From positions 1 through 35,464 of the forward strand of contig NW_022204875.1 of NCBI RefSeq assembly GCF_008831285.2: a stretch of DNA of 35,464 nucleotides, given 5' to 3'. Positions 9,688 through 19,497 of the stretch are shown here, piece after piece. This stretch comes from Nymphaea colorata (taxonomy: Eukaryota; Streptophyta; Magnoliopsida; Nymphaeales; Nymphaeaceae). Every line of letters starts with the position of its first letter. Position 1 is the first letter of the stretch. Both the position numbers and the translations under genes were made by a program. Under the pieces are notes generated by a model, which was given only the letters and a program-made list of their open reading frames with translations, made no database searches and was not told the DNA's origin.

Positions 9688-10665
9688 TTATGATAATTTT
9701 ATCAATTAAACATTCGAGCTCCCTAACTTTGAAAACCAACCTCGCTTTCACACTCCAAAGATTTTTCCTATTTTTTATTTTTTTAACATGCTCCCCTGCA
9801 ATTAGCCCGCCATTCCCACCATTAGAATTTCATCTTTTATTACGCCCAGGACTAATTATTGCCCCCCTCAGCAGGTGCCTTCCCTCAAGCCGTGCCCCGG
9901 GGAGGCGTTTTACGCCAGATCTAGATGGTGATGGCAAGATGGGATGAGATAGATGGGAGAGATAGGGAGTGATATTTGGATATGGGAGTGGAGTGGTGGG
10001 GAGGTGGGGAGCGGTCGGTGAGGCTGAGGAGGGTTTGGGCGGTTTTGTTATATCTCGAGGTTTCGATGTATTCCTAAGATGGATGATATATGCCCATTCC
10101 TATTAGTCGACCATCCGCATGTTAGAGTTCGCTCCTCGCACCCCCGCCAGCTCCGGCAAGCTCCGCCAGACCCCGCCCTCCTCCCCCGCCCATCCCATCT
10201 ATTGGCACCGCCAACGCCTCTCCCATAAATTTGTCCATGGATGGATCCGCATGCATGATCCCATCCCCACACCATTTCAGATCAATGCTCCAAATGGCCA
10301 GTACGCAAAATGAGAACGGGTAAGATGTGTTAATCGATTTGTGCGCATGTATAGAAACAGTTTTAAAATCTGATGAAATGCATCTGCGAGTGCCAATCCC
10401 GCATGAATACCCGCACCAGCATTCCGATTCGCGGCTAGGAGAGCTTCAGAAGTTTGCGGAGTAGGAAGGGTGCGAATCGGCAATACTTATTTGCATAAAA
10501 AATCATTAAAATTAGATTTGATGGAATCAGCTCCTTCTCGAATAATATACTTTTATCTATTCTTATAATCGCACTTCAAAATTAGCAACGGATGCACCCG
10601 AGGACCCCGCCCAACGACGCACCGAGGAAAAGGAAAAGCGCAGCTATTATGGGTGGAATGATGAA
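9688..10665. other. Intergenic region with GC-rich and polypurine tracts
   Basis: About 980 bases upstream of the unknown gene at 8871-9687 and downstream of the POC5-like gene. It contains a Phe/Pro-coding-looking AT part (9700-9860), a G/A-rich plus-strand tract (about 9925-10050) and a C-rich tract (10135-10210, CCCCGCC-like runs), unlike other intergenic DNA here. A frame 10119-10313 (64 codons, ATG to UGA) is C-rich at third positions and could be a small gene, but nothing else supports it. No tRNA or repeat seen. Confidence 0.4.
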
Positions 10666-11634
10666 TCAGACAAAAGTAATCTTTTTTCTTTTCTTCCTCT
10701 CCTCCCCCTCCTCGTTCTCCTCCCCCAGCAGAGCCCCCTTGTACTACTTCACCTTCGCCAGCTTCTCGCTGATCACCCCCTCCACCGTCTTCATGAACTT
10801 CCTCGTCTCGTGCTCGTTCACCTCTCCGTCCCGCATCACATTTGGTTGAGGGACATCACCTCCAGGGAGAGGTTGGAGATGCTCTTGAGGATGTTCTTGC
10901 TGAGGGCGAAGGCGAACTCCCCCTTGGCCGCCCGCTTCACCTTCACCATCTAGTCAGTCTCCACTATCTTCTCCTTCAGGATGTCGATTATGCTCCTGTA
11001 CTGCTCGTGGATGCACTGGATGTCCTTCTATGTCTGGCGCCTCACTGTGTTCTCGAAACCTTATTTGTAGGTAAGTCTAAGTAAAAGAAGATGTACGTTC
11101 TCCAAGGGAAAAATGCCTTTTTGACCAAATTTCTACGGTAGATTTCGTCCATGCGCTTATCCAGGGCCTTTGCCTACTGCCTCTCTCTCCTATTTTCCTG
11201 GAACATCCTCCACGCCTTTTTCATGATCAATCTCTATGAGTATTTCTGACTGAACGCATCCAGCAATTTCTATCGCCTATTCTGCTCCTACTTGAGAGAT
11301 ACAGTGGCCTGCTGCAGGTCTTCTCGGAATTGGTGCAGCTGTTCCTACACTGACTATGCGGAATCTGAGAAAAGAGTGATCTGAATATGTCGGAGGGTAC
11401 CTCTGAGTCGTAGATATCGCATTTGGAATCCAGTTTGTTATTGAAATAGTCGGAGATGCGGGCGAGGGCGTTATTGCGAATATCGTCGATGAGATCTGCG
11501 AACTATTTGAGATCGTTGGGGGTGAGGCGGCCGGGGTGGGAGGTAACGACGGAGACAAAAGAGGAGATCTTCTGGGTGAAGAAGCTGTTGAGGGAGTCGA
11601 GCTGCTGGTGCATCTATGGGATTGTCTGGACCAT
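10666..11634 (-). CDS. POC5-like centriolar (centrin-binding) protein
   Basis: About 309 aa. Two 20-nt introns (11381-11400 and 11077-11096). The chain is almost all helix. A central segment contains two Sfi1/POC5-type centrin-binding motifs, KKAWRMFQENRRERQ and VKKAFFPWRTLTYKEGFENT (Ala/Phe-x-x-Trp pattern). A later stretch FALSKNILKSISNLSLEVMS resembles the conserved ALxRGVxxLNLEA region of POC5. POC5 sits in the inner scaffold of centrioles and basal bodies, which fits a ciliate. At about 10838 an in-frame UGA interrupts (NQM-UGA). One extra A in CAAATG restores the frame to NVMRDGEVNEHETRKFM and a Lys/Glu-rich end. The identification rests on motif pattern only, and another centrin-binding protein is possible. 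Confidence 0.6.
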
Positions 11635-11818
11635 TCGAGTTCGAATTAAACTAACGACCTTTATTTATATTCATCCGCTTACCTTCAATCTTCAAATTTA
11701 AAAAACAGTCATTTCGGAGAGATGGACAACATACCATACATTGTCCCAATTACAATAATTATTATGCTCTTATTGCCTTATCGTACATATATTGATTTGA
11801 ATAGCAAAGAGTAGCGAA

Positions 11819-14237
11819 TCAGGCTTGGACCTTGCTCTTGGAGTTCTTCTCGTCTGGGGCCTACTTGAGCAGCCAGCGTTCCGCCTCTCCGGGCTTGACC
11901 TTGAGGACCTTGCTGTAGTGTTCGCACACCATCTGCACCTTTTCCTTGAAGCCTTCGTCCAGCTCGTTGAAGATGAGCGGGATGCTGTGCACCAGCAGCT
12001 CCTCGCCCTTCCTGTAGCTGATCATGCAGGACGGCAGCGAGAAGAACATCACCGAACCGTCGTCGAAGAAGAACTGGTTGGTGCCGTTGCTGAGGGTGAA
12101 GATGTGCATCTCCTTCCCTTTCCTGAAACTCCTCACGCAGGTCGGAATGGCGCACTCGGTGATGGAAGTAGCTGTGGTGTCGCGCACGGCCTTCTCCTTC
12201 AGGTAGGGGAACTTGTCTCTCAAGCCTCGGCGGTAGTGCATCAGGATCTCCACCTTTGCTAGGACGCTGGGTTCTGGCTCACGGAGTTCTTCGATTTCAG
12301 CCACTTTTATCTCTCTGTGGACGCATCTTCCATCCTTGCGGCAGTAATAATGGATTTTGCTGAATCAAATAGTGATTACTCATCTTTTGGGGAGAACTGC
12401 ATGCAGTCACAATCTTCGAAGAGGAAGCCGATGAGGTTGTTGCTGAGGACATAGGAAATGCCGTATTTCTTGGCGCATTTTTGCCAGTGTAGGACTTTGA
12501 CTTCTGCCTTTTCTGCATTGAGCTGCATTTCCCTGTTGATCTCCTTGAGCTTGAGCGTGAGATTGGGTCGGACCCATTCGTCCACTGCCTTCTGCAAGGC
12601 CAGCTCGTTTTTCTCCTTCTTGGCAGGCTTAGGCTTGCGCTGGGTCTGCTCATCGATTTCAGCGAGGGCCAGGTTGTTGTTGGGAATGTGCTTCTTGCGT
12701 CCCTTGGTGTGAGTGCTGGACGACTTCTCGCCTTCCTCCTCTTCCTTCTTTACCACTTCGATGTCCTTGGGCAATGATTGCGGCTTCTCAAAGACTTTCC
12801 CAACCTCTTTTTCAGCCTCTTTTTCCACTTCTTTCTCAGCTTATTTCTGGATGGCTTTTTCCTCTTTCTTTATAATTGGCTCTTTGGCTGGAGCTGGTAG
12901 AGCTCGCGGAGTTGCGACTGAGGCTTTGGTGGGGGTTTTCTCGAAGATTCTAGGCTCATATTCCTTGCAATTCTCGTCATTGTAGAGCGCTTCTTCGATT
13001 TTGATGGGGATGCCGTCGTCAAGGTCTTGGAACATGATGGGCTTGAGTTTGACAGGAGAGTCGTTGAGGGCGTTCCTGTAGGTGATTCTGCCTTCGAACT
13101 TGGGATAGAACCTTTCCTTGGGTGGAGGATTGGGAATGGCTACGGCTGCTGGCTTTGGGACTAGCGTTCTTTGCCTTTTTTTTATACCCCTGACGGGTTT
13201 TGCATAAGCCTCGAGGAAGGATTCGGGGGGCGGGCAGGCGGGGAAGCTGGAGTCGAGCTCTCTGGGGATGTTGAACCTGCTCATGAAGGGGTGCCCCATG
13301 AACTGCTCGAACTTCATCCGCCTCCTCACATCCAGGCACAGCAGCTACTTGATGAAGTCTTGGGCGTCCTCCGAACAGGTGATGTCCATGTTCTTGGCTC
13401 CCTTGAACTCGAAGCTGCAATTCCTGATCTTGTCGTAGGTCTCCTTGCATGTCTTGGTCTCGAATGGCGGCCCACCGAAGATCAAAGTATAACTGAGTGG
13501 AATGGGGAGTACACTAGCACACCAGTTGCCCATGCGTCGATCTCGAAGCCGTAGGGAGCTTTTTCGATGACTTCTGGTGCGATGTAGTTGGGAGTTCCGC
13601 AAATTCTGGAATTCGCCTTGGCAGACTCCTTGTTTTCGATGGCTAGTCCGAAATCGGCCAGCTTCAGCCTGAAGTTGTCGTCGAGCAGGTAGTTGGCTAG
13701 TTTGATGCTGAATCGATCAAGAATTACTCTCTGTGGATGATGTTGCGCTCCTTGATGTATTTCATGATGTCTACCATTTGGGCTAGGAAAAATCGAACCT
13801 CCGGCTAGCTTAGCACTTTTCTCTTCTTAAGAATATCGCTAAGGGACTGAGTCGAAGGTGAATTACCCCGCCGGTGCAGAGCTCCATGATGATGTAGGTA
13901 TTTCTGGTGTCGTAGAAGTCGCGGTAGTACTTGACTATGCCGGGATGGTTGAGAGACTTGATGATGTTGATTTCGTCGCGGATCTGAATGGGCGGTGCAT
14001 TACCCTGATGGCGGCCTCTCTCTTCTTCTTGGGGTCGATATCGTGGAGTTTGGGGATGATTTTGATGGCATACTTGGTGGTGTCGTTGATGGTGTTGACC
14101 TCGTGGCAGAAGGCAAAGCCTCCCTTGCCGAGCAACCTGCCCACGTAGTAGGGCTGGTAGTAGTGCTCGCCGAGCTGCGTGACCTTCTCCTCGTAGACGG
14201 TGGTCTCCTTGAAGCCTGAGGCTGATCGGGTAGCCAT
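11819..14237 (-). CDS. PLK: Polo-like kinase
   Basis: 772 aa, in frame throughout after removing five 20-nt introns (13984-14003, 13847-13866, 13708-13727, 13493-13512, 12360-12379). Kinase domain residues about 30-290: glycine loop GRLLGKGGFAFC (the GKGGFAxC signature of PLKs), YAIKII lysine, HRD with the intron inside the Asp codon, DFG, and GTPNYIAPEVIE. The helix before HRD reads LS-UAG-PEVRFF, where PLKs have Glu. A Lys/Glu-rich linker of about 220 residues (KEAEKEVEKEAEKEV) follows, longer than in animal PLK1. Two polo boxes end the protein: KKYGISYVLSNNLIGFLFED and FRKGKEMHIFTLSNGTNQFF. PLKs drive mitotic entry, spindle and centriole events, and polo boxes bind phosphopeptides on targets. 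The nearby POC5-like gene also points to basal bodies, though linkage need not mean function. Confidence 0.96.
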
Positions 14238-14368
14238 AAGTAATCAATTATAGATTCATAATATTGGTGCGCTTTTATAATAAGCACACTAATGGCTCAC
14301 CAAATATTAGAACCCACTTTCAAGCACATTTTCAATCGAAAGCTCAACAATCCAAAAGTTAAAGATTA

Positions 14369-15061
14369 TCACATCTAGTGCCCCTAGACGGTGTCCCAAC
14401 CTCGAATGTAAGGCTTTTCCTGCTTGAATGGCCCAGGCTTGAGAGAAACGCCCGCTTTTTAGAAGGGGTGCTGGCTGTACTTGGCGGAAGGAGCTGGGGA
14501 GGGAGATTTCCTCATTCCGTAATTGCGAGCTGGTCTTTTGTTATTTTAGTCGTATTTCCTGAGGATGGGTAGTCTACTAGTGTGCAATTGTAATACGTCC
14601 TCCTGCAGATAAAACAAATCGTCCTCCTTCAGGATGGTCTTCTGCAGCAGGCACAGCGTCTTCATGTTGGACTCGTGCTGCATGTTGAGGATCACCTCGT
14701 CCCTGTTCGACCCGCCCACTCCCAGGCAGTTGCTGCCCATCCGTACGCTTTTGGATGTTTTTGGAGGACTGAGGATGGACTTGGTCTGGTTTACGATGGT
14801 CTGCCGCAGGTTGTGGTGCAGCTACTGGCCGATGCTGCCCAGCTACACGCTCTTTTCGGAGATCTTGCCGCTGCTTCGGTACTTTCTAGAGGTTTTATTT
14901 TTGTAGGGGGAGGTGAATTAGCGGAGGACGTGCTTAGGGATGCGGAAAATGGCTTCGATGGACTCCCCCCGCAGCCGCTCCTTCGCTTTCAGGAGGATAT
15001 CGCTGCCTAGTTGCACTGGCTGGTTAGCGTGCCTTAATGAAATGCTATAAAACGAGTCCAT
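14369..15061 (-). CDS. Basic protein, unknown function
   Basis: 230 aa, one exon. The middle has SNRDEVILNMQHESNMKTL and LLQKTILKEDDLFYLQEDVL, likely helices. Ser/Lys-rich patches lie around it (KNKTSRKYRSSGKISEKS), and the C-terminus is Pro/Ser/Lys-rich (SPSPAPSAKYSQHPFEKAG, then KPGPFKQEKPYIRGWDTVEG) before UGA. A GTA...TAG 20-mer inside lacks the intron A, and splicing it would spoil the C-terminus, so I treat it as coding. I cannot name a family. The protein could be cytoskeletal or ciliary, but this is only an impression. It lies 131 nt upstream of the polo kinase start, same strand. Confidence 0.65.
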
Positions 15062-15201
15062 CCCTATATATATTAAGTTGATGCCGAGAATTCAACTTCA
15101 TCATAACATCTCACGGCCCCCAATCAAATGCCATAGTTATACGCTATAACGGAAGGGGAAGGTGAGGCTGGGGGTGCTTTAGGTGCAGATGTATACATAA
15201 A

Positions 15202-16437
15202 TCACTTAGCTATTTATTTCAACCTCTCGTACAGACTCTTCTCCTAGTTCGACAGCTTGGAGGGGACCTTGATCTTGATGGTGATGATGTGGCTGCCCTT
15301 CTCGTTGGTGTTCAACTTGAAAAAACCCTCCTTCGGCATCTTAATCTTGTCGCCGTTTTGGGTACCTGGCGATACCTTCACCTTTTTGGTCTAGCCGTAG
15401 ATTGTCTCCACCTGGATCTCAGTACCCAAGATGGCGTCGATTACTGAAATTTCCTTCTCGGCGTGGGAATCGTTGCCCTCCCTTCTGAATACTGGGTGCT
15501 TCCTCACGTTGATTTTAATTATGAGGTCGCCGTTGACGTGTCCCTTGCCCTTGAACCTCAGCGTCGCTCCGTTATCGATTCCCCTGGGGATTTTCAGCTC
15601 CTCGTTGGTCTTAACGACCTCTACTCCCTCCCCCGAGCAGTTGGTGCAGGGCTGGCCTATGGTCTGGCCAGTGCCCTGGCAGTTGGGGCACACGGTCTGC
15701 ATCACCATGATGCCTTGGTGGAAGGTCATGGAGCCCGTCCCCTGGCAGGGGTGACACTTCTGCGGTTTGGTCCCGGCTTGGCCCTCGACCCCTTGCATAC
15801 GCTGCACGTGCACCTCCGCTTCAGCTCGATCACCTTCATCGTCAGGGTAGTACCTTGGAAGAACCATTGACTGCTTCGCTGAAATCAATATCGTATTTGA
15901 GAGTAATGTCCTCCGAATATTCATTGACTGCGGCGTTTCCGCCCCTTCGGCTTTTCCTGCTGCCTCCGCCCACGGCTCCTCCGAAAAGGTCTTCAAAGAT
16001 TGTCTGGAAGTCTTCCATGTTTGGTTGCTGTCCTCTTCGACCATTAAAGCCGCCGAAGCCTCCTCGCATGTTGCTAAAAATATCCTCATTTTCAAATCCC
16101 TGGTAGGGGTTCTCCTCGGTGGAGCCAGTCTGGTCATAGTTCTTGCGTTTTGCCTGATCGGAGAGGGTTTAGTATGCACTGAGTGGACGAGTGGTTACTT
16201 GTTGATCTCTGCGAAGCGATCCTTGGCGTTGGGACTGCTATTCTTATCGGGGTGCAGTTCCTGAGCCAATTTGTAATATGCTTTTTTGATGTCAGCTTGG
16301 GAGGCATCGCGGCCAACGCCGAGTATTTCTGGACTATTAGATACTCACTTACGATAGAAGTCCTTCTTGGATTTGGACATCCCGAACCCTACTCGGAAGA
16401 AAGTAGAACGATTAGAGAAAAGCCTAACCAACAACAT
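15202..16437 (-). CDS. DnaJ/Hsp40 co-chaperone, probably mitochondrial
   Basis: About 390 aa. Introns: 24 nt (16329-16352) and two of 20 nt (16179-16198, 15834-15853). The N-terminus [18 protein letters not shown] is Arg/hydrophobic with no acid, like a mitochondrial presequence. J domain about residues 27-90: [23 protein letters not shown] intact, and AY-UAA-TLSD where Glu is usual. Then a Gly/Phe region, a zinc domain with four CxxCxG repeats ([30 protein letters not shown]) and the C-terminal substrate-binding barrels. So it is a class A DnaJ, like Mdj1/Tid1, stimulating mitochondrial Hsp70. One base is missing after CSVCKG (about 15780, in GGGG). The end is LYERLK-UAA-IAK-UGA. Confidence 0.93.
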
Positions 16438-16678
16438 TTTAGTTCTTAATTAAATTATAATATGCCCATCCTCGCACGCCCGCCCATACCCATCATGTTA
16501 GCCACCTATCTTATGCTTTGGCTTTAATCGGAGGGATGGAAGAGGGGTGTGGGAGGAGGGAGGGATATTTTGGAGTCAGGCTTGATTTAAATATTAAAAT
16601 AGTATATAAAGATATATGGATGAATTTGAAGCCACGCCTCCCCCACGCTGTTACTACTAGGACAAAGTAGATATAGTA

Positions 16679-17139
16679 TCATGAGCTCTCCATCTCGGAG
16701 GCCATCCCATTTTCCATCTCTGATTTTTGCTGCATGCCGGCGATCAGCGAAACCGATGTCACCAGGGTAGCCTGGAGGGAACTTTCCGACCGGACCAGGA
16801 TGTAGCCGGCTTGAACTTTGCAATCTCTAGCTGCGCTTTTTCTTTGAGTTTCTTCCCTGAGATTCCTTCTAAACTTCGTGAAGATTTTCTTGGCGGAACT
16901 GTAGCTGATCTTGACTGCTTTGGCGGCCTGAGTAGTAAGAGAGTTACATCCATCATGTTGTAGTTGCTGGAGGTGATCAATTGGACCAGGCGTTGCTTCT
17001 GTTCGTCGGAAACCTTCCTTGAATATGGAACTTTTTCTATGGAATTTTAAGGGGAAGTCTTGAGACTGGTGAGACTGCTGGTTTTGGGGAACTTGATGGG
17101 GTTAGGAGGGAAGGAGAGGGGATCAGTTGGTTTCACCAT
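16679..17139 (-). CDS. Small helix-turn-helix protein
   Basis: 146 aa, one 20-nt intron (16928-16947) inside the helix-turn-helix. After a Pro/Ser-rich start (MVKPTDPLSFPPNPIKFPKT) comes EQKQRLVQLITSSNYNMMDA, then AAKAVKISYSSAKKIFTKFR: a helix, the sequence AAKAVKISYSSAKKIF typical of the recognition unit, and a basic end. This is the homeodomain-like HTH seen in transposase N-termini (IS630/Tc1 group) and in many small ciliate proteins of unknown function. No catalytic domain follows. The C-terminal half is helical and ends EMENGMASEMESS. It probably binds DNA. The gene starts a divergent pair with the coiled-coil gene at 17501. Confidence 0.72.
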
Positions 17140-17500
17140 TGTTGATAATTGATTTACGATCAAAGATGATGTAATATTTTACCAAAGACCCCAAAATAAT
17201 AGTGCAGATGATATGATGTCATAATTTACCATTTTGTTACAAATGGTACTCCTCAATATACCCCTCCTTAGACAGACATTCAGAGCTTAGAACATTCCTT
17301 AGAACAATAAAGCCGTAGATAATCATATGAATCTTCATCTGCTGATTCCTTTGTGATATCGTTCGAGCATCGTTTAGAAGTGCCACAGCAGGCAGGACAA
17401 GTGGAACAATGCGACTGCTCTCAGCCCTGGATTGTTTTTATAATTCCTGTATGGTGTATTTATCTAACCGTCCGCTCATTATAAAGCTCGTTAATTCAAG
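17140..17500. other. Divergent intergenic region
   Basis: 361 bases between two outward-facing starts, so presumably both promoters. AT-rich, with no convincing open frame, repeat or RNA gene. Confidence 0.5.
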
Positions 17501-18761
17501 ATGAATAAGTCAGGCTGTCTGGAGATCCCTCAGCAAGCCTCCTCCAAGGACCTCGGCAAAATCAAGGAAAAACTACGCACGCAGGAACACAAGAGCAAAC
17601 AGTACGAGTCCATGTGCGAGGTCGAAGATAGCAAAAATGCACACTCCGTCATCCCCTTTCCCCGCGAGAGGAAAATATCAAAAAAAGATATAAAGCAAAA
17701 CTCACCAGGACGACTCGTGAGGTCCAAGTCCAAAACCCTAGACCAAAGCCTAAAGAAACTCAGCGAAGAAAAACCACCGAAGGGACAACTCAACGAATTG
17801 TATATTGAACTCATGACTGTTAAGGCAGAGTACAAGAACCTCAAACAGTCCTATAACAAACTGGTCGTTGAGAAAAATGAGTTAACCTCACGCGAACAGT
17901 CGTAGAAAGAGGCCATCCAGTCGGAGCTGGAGCAACGGGCGATGGAGGTGCAAAAGTACCAAAAAATGGCCACCGCCTATGAGCAATAGATCGAGAGAAT
18001 AAAGAAGGAGTGCTATAAGTTTGTCGAAAACTAAAAACTCAAAAATAAGAAGCTGGAAGAGACCATACAAGAGAAAGGTAGAACAGCACTAATACAGACC
18101 TCATGATCGCTTACCTCCGCAACGAACTCGAAAGAATGAAGCGCGGTGGCTAGTCCACGCTGGCCAGCATAAGCCAATCCTCCCTGGTCTACCTGCAGGG
18201 CAATCCCTTGCCGTTCGGTTGTTCGGGGCAGTCCAACGTAATCGTGGAGGAAATTAGCCATCCCAGGCGGGAGGGCAAGTTTGAGGAGGACTCCCTCAGC
18301 TTCAGCAGGGACAAGTCCAAGGAAATGGAGAGCATCCACAGCTTCCTCACTGCCCAGGACCACTCCATCAATATCCCCGCCCGCAAGGACCTCGTCATCG
18401 TCGAAACGCACTCCAGCTACGCCGAAAAGTAACGTTTTCCCCATCCAGCGACAGCGAACAGTGCCTCACCTTCGAGCATAGAGGCGAGGAGTAAGGAGAC
18501 CACATCTAAGGACTCAAGAATGAGGTAAAGCCACTGAAAGGGTCGCTTCTCAGTTCTAAGGGAAAAAGTGCTCACAACCTTCCTCCTAAGAATGGAAGCA
18601 AGCTCAAATGCTCTGACTTCCGCAAGAAGGGCACTGAAGCAGACTAGAACAACCTAATCGATTCCAACAAGCACGATCTTATAGACATAAAAAAGTGCAC
18701 GAATTCCAGTCTTTCCTCCCGCCAGCGCAAAAAGGTCAGTTCTAAGAAGAAAAAGCAATGA
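17501..18761 (+). CDS. Coiled-coil protein, unknown function
   Basis: 406 aa, fully in frame with two 20-nt introns (18078-18097, 18429-18448). From about residue 95 a long coiled coil runs for some 110 residues (LNELYIELMTVKAEYKNLKQ, then SELEQRAMEVQKYQKMATAY, ending YLRNELERMKRGG), with several UAG/UAA inside it that fit Glu. After it there is a Ser-rich stretch (STLASISQSSLVYLQGN), an acidic segment and a Lys/Ser-rich C-terminus (KKVSSKKKKQ). This build is common in basal-body and cortical scaffold proteins, but no family signature is seen. Its 3' end lies only 41 bases from the converging REEP gene. Confidence 0.75.
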
Positions 18762-18802
18762 ATATTTCAAAACACCCTGATGTTCATGCAGTTATATGTG
18801 GA

Positions 18803-19326
18803 TCATGCCTTCTTCTCTGGCTTTTTTGAAGTTAGCTCGTCAATTTTGGAAGTGACGATTACTAGTAAGGGTTTGATGGCCTTGTAGATGATGGTGGCGC
18901 CGTTATTGGCGCGAGGGTAGAACATCCACACGTAGACCACGAATCGGAGCGTGTAGAAACCGGGAATGTACTCCAAGATGAAACCGAATGTGTCGTCGAC
19001 GGTGGAGAGGAACCCGAATACGATCCAATAGGTCAGCCATATCTTCTTCTGCTCCTCGTTGTTCTTTTCAATCGCCTAACTCACAACATGTGTACCTTCC
19101 AAGACATGTAGGCTGGGTAGATCATTCCGAAGACATTGGTGATGATTTTGGCGAAGACCGACAGCATTGAGAGGATGAGGACGATGCCTACGATGATGAG
19201 GAAGAGATGGGATGGCCTTACGCCGAGTTTTTGGTTGATGCTTTTGAGGAAGCCGACTTCCTCCATGTTTTTGTCGATGTTGGTGAAGATGGAGGTGACG
19301 AGGGGCTTGAGCTATGAGTTCGACAT
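18803..19326 (-). CDS. REEP/Yop1 (TB2/DP1/HVA22) ER-shaping protein
   Basis: 167 aa with one 20-nt intron (19076-19095). After a short N-terminus come two hydrophobic hairpins: HLFLIIVGIVLILSMLSVFA and, beyond the family signature IYPAYMSWK...AIEKNNEE, the segment IWLTYWIVFGFLSTVDDTFG. GFYTLRFVVYVWMFYPRANN and GATIIYKAIKPLL complete the domain. The YPAY...KAIE, WLTYW and P..NGA.iIY positions are all present. These proteins wedge into the ER membrane and keep tubules curved. A Lys-rich tail (KKPEKKA) ends it. Length is as in yeast Yop1 (180 aa). The intron splits the signature between SWK and AIE. Confidence 0.94.
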
Positions 19327-19497
19327 GGAATATGATATAATGGTAGAACTGGATATTATCAATTTACGATGAGATAAGATGCTACTCATAATATCCTAAA
19401 TAGACAGCCATAACGGAAAAATATGCTGAATAGTGAGTGATAGTTGAGGAATTTATAATAAAACTGCTGTTGTTATGACACGATAGAAAAAGGAATA

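Noticed and set aside
14582-14611. GTATTACAATTGCACACTAG as a 20-nt intron in the gene at 14369-15061 (minus strand)
   Set aside because: It lacks A at position 15, and splicing it removes the natural C-terminus and UGA.
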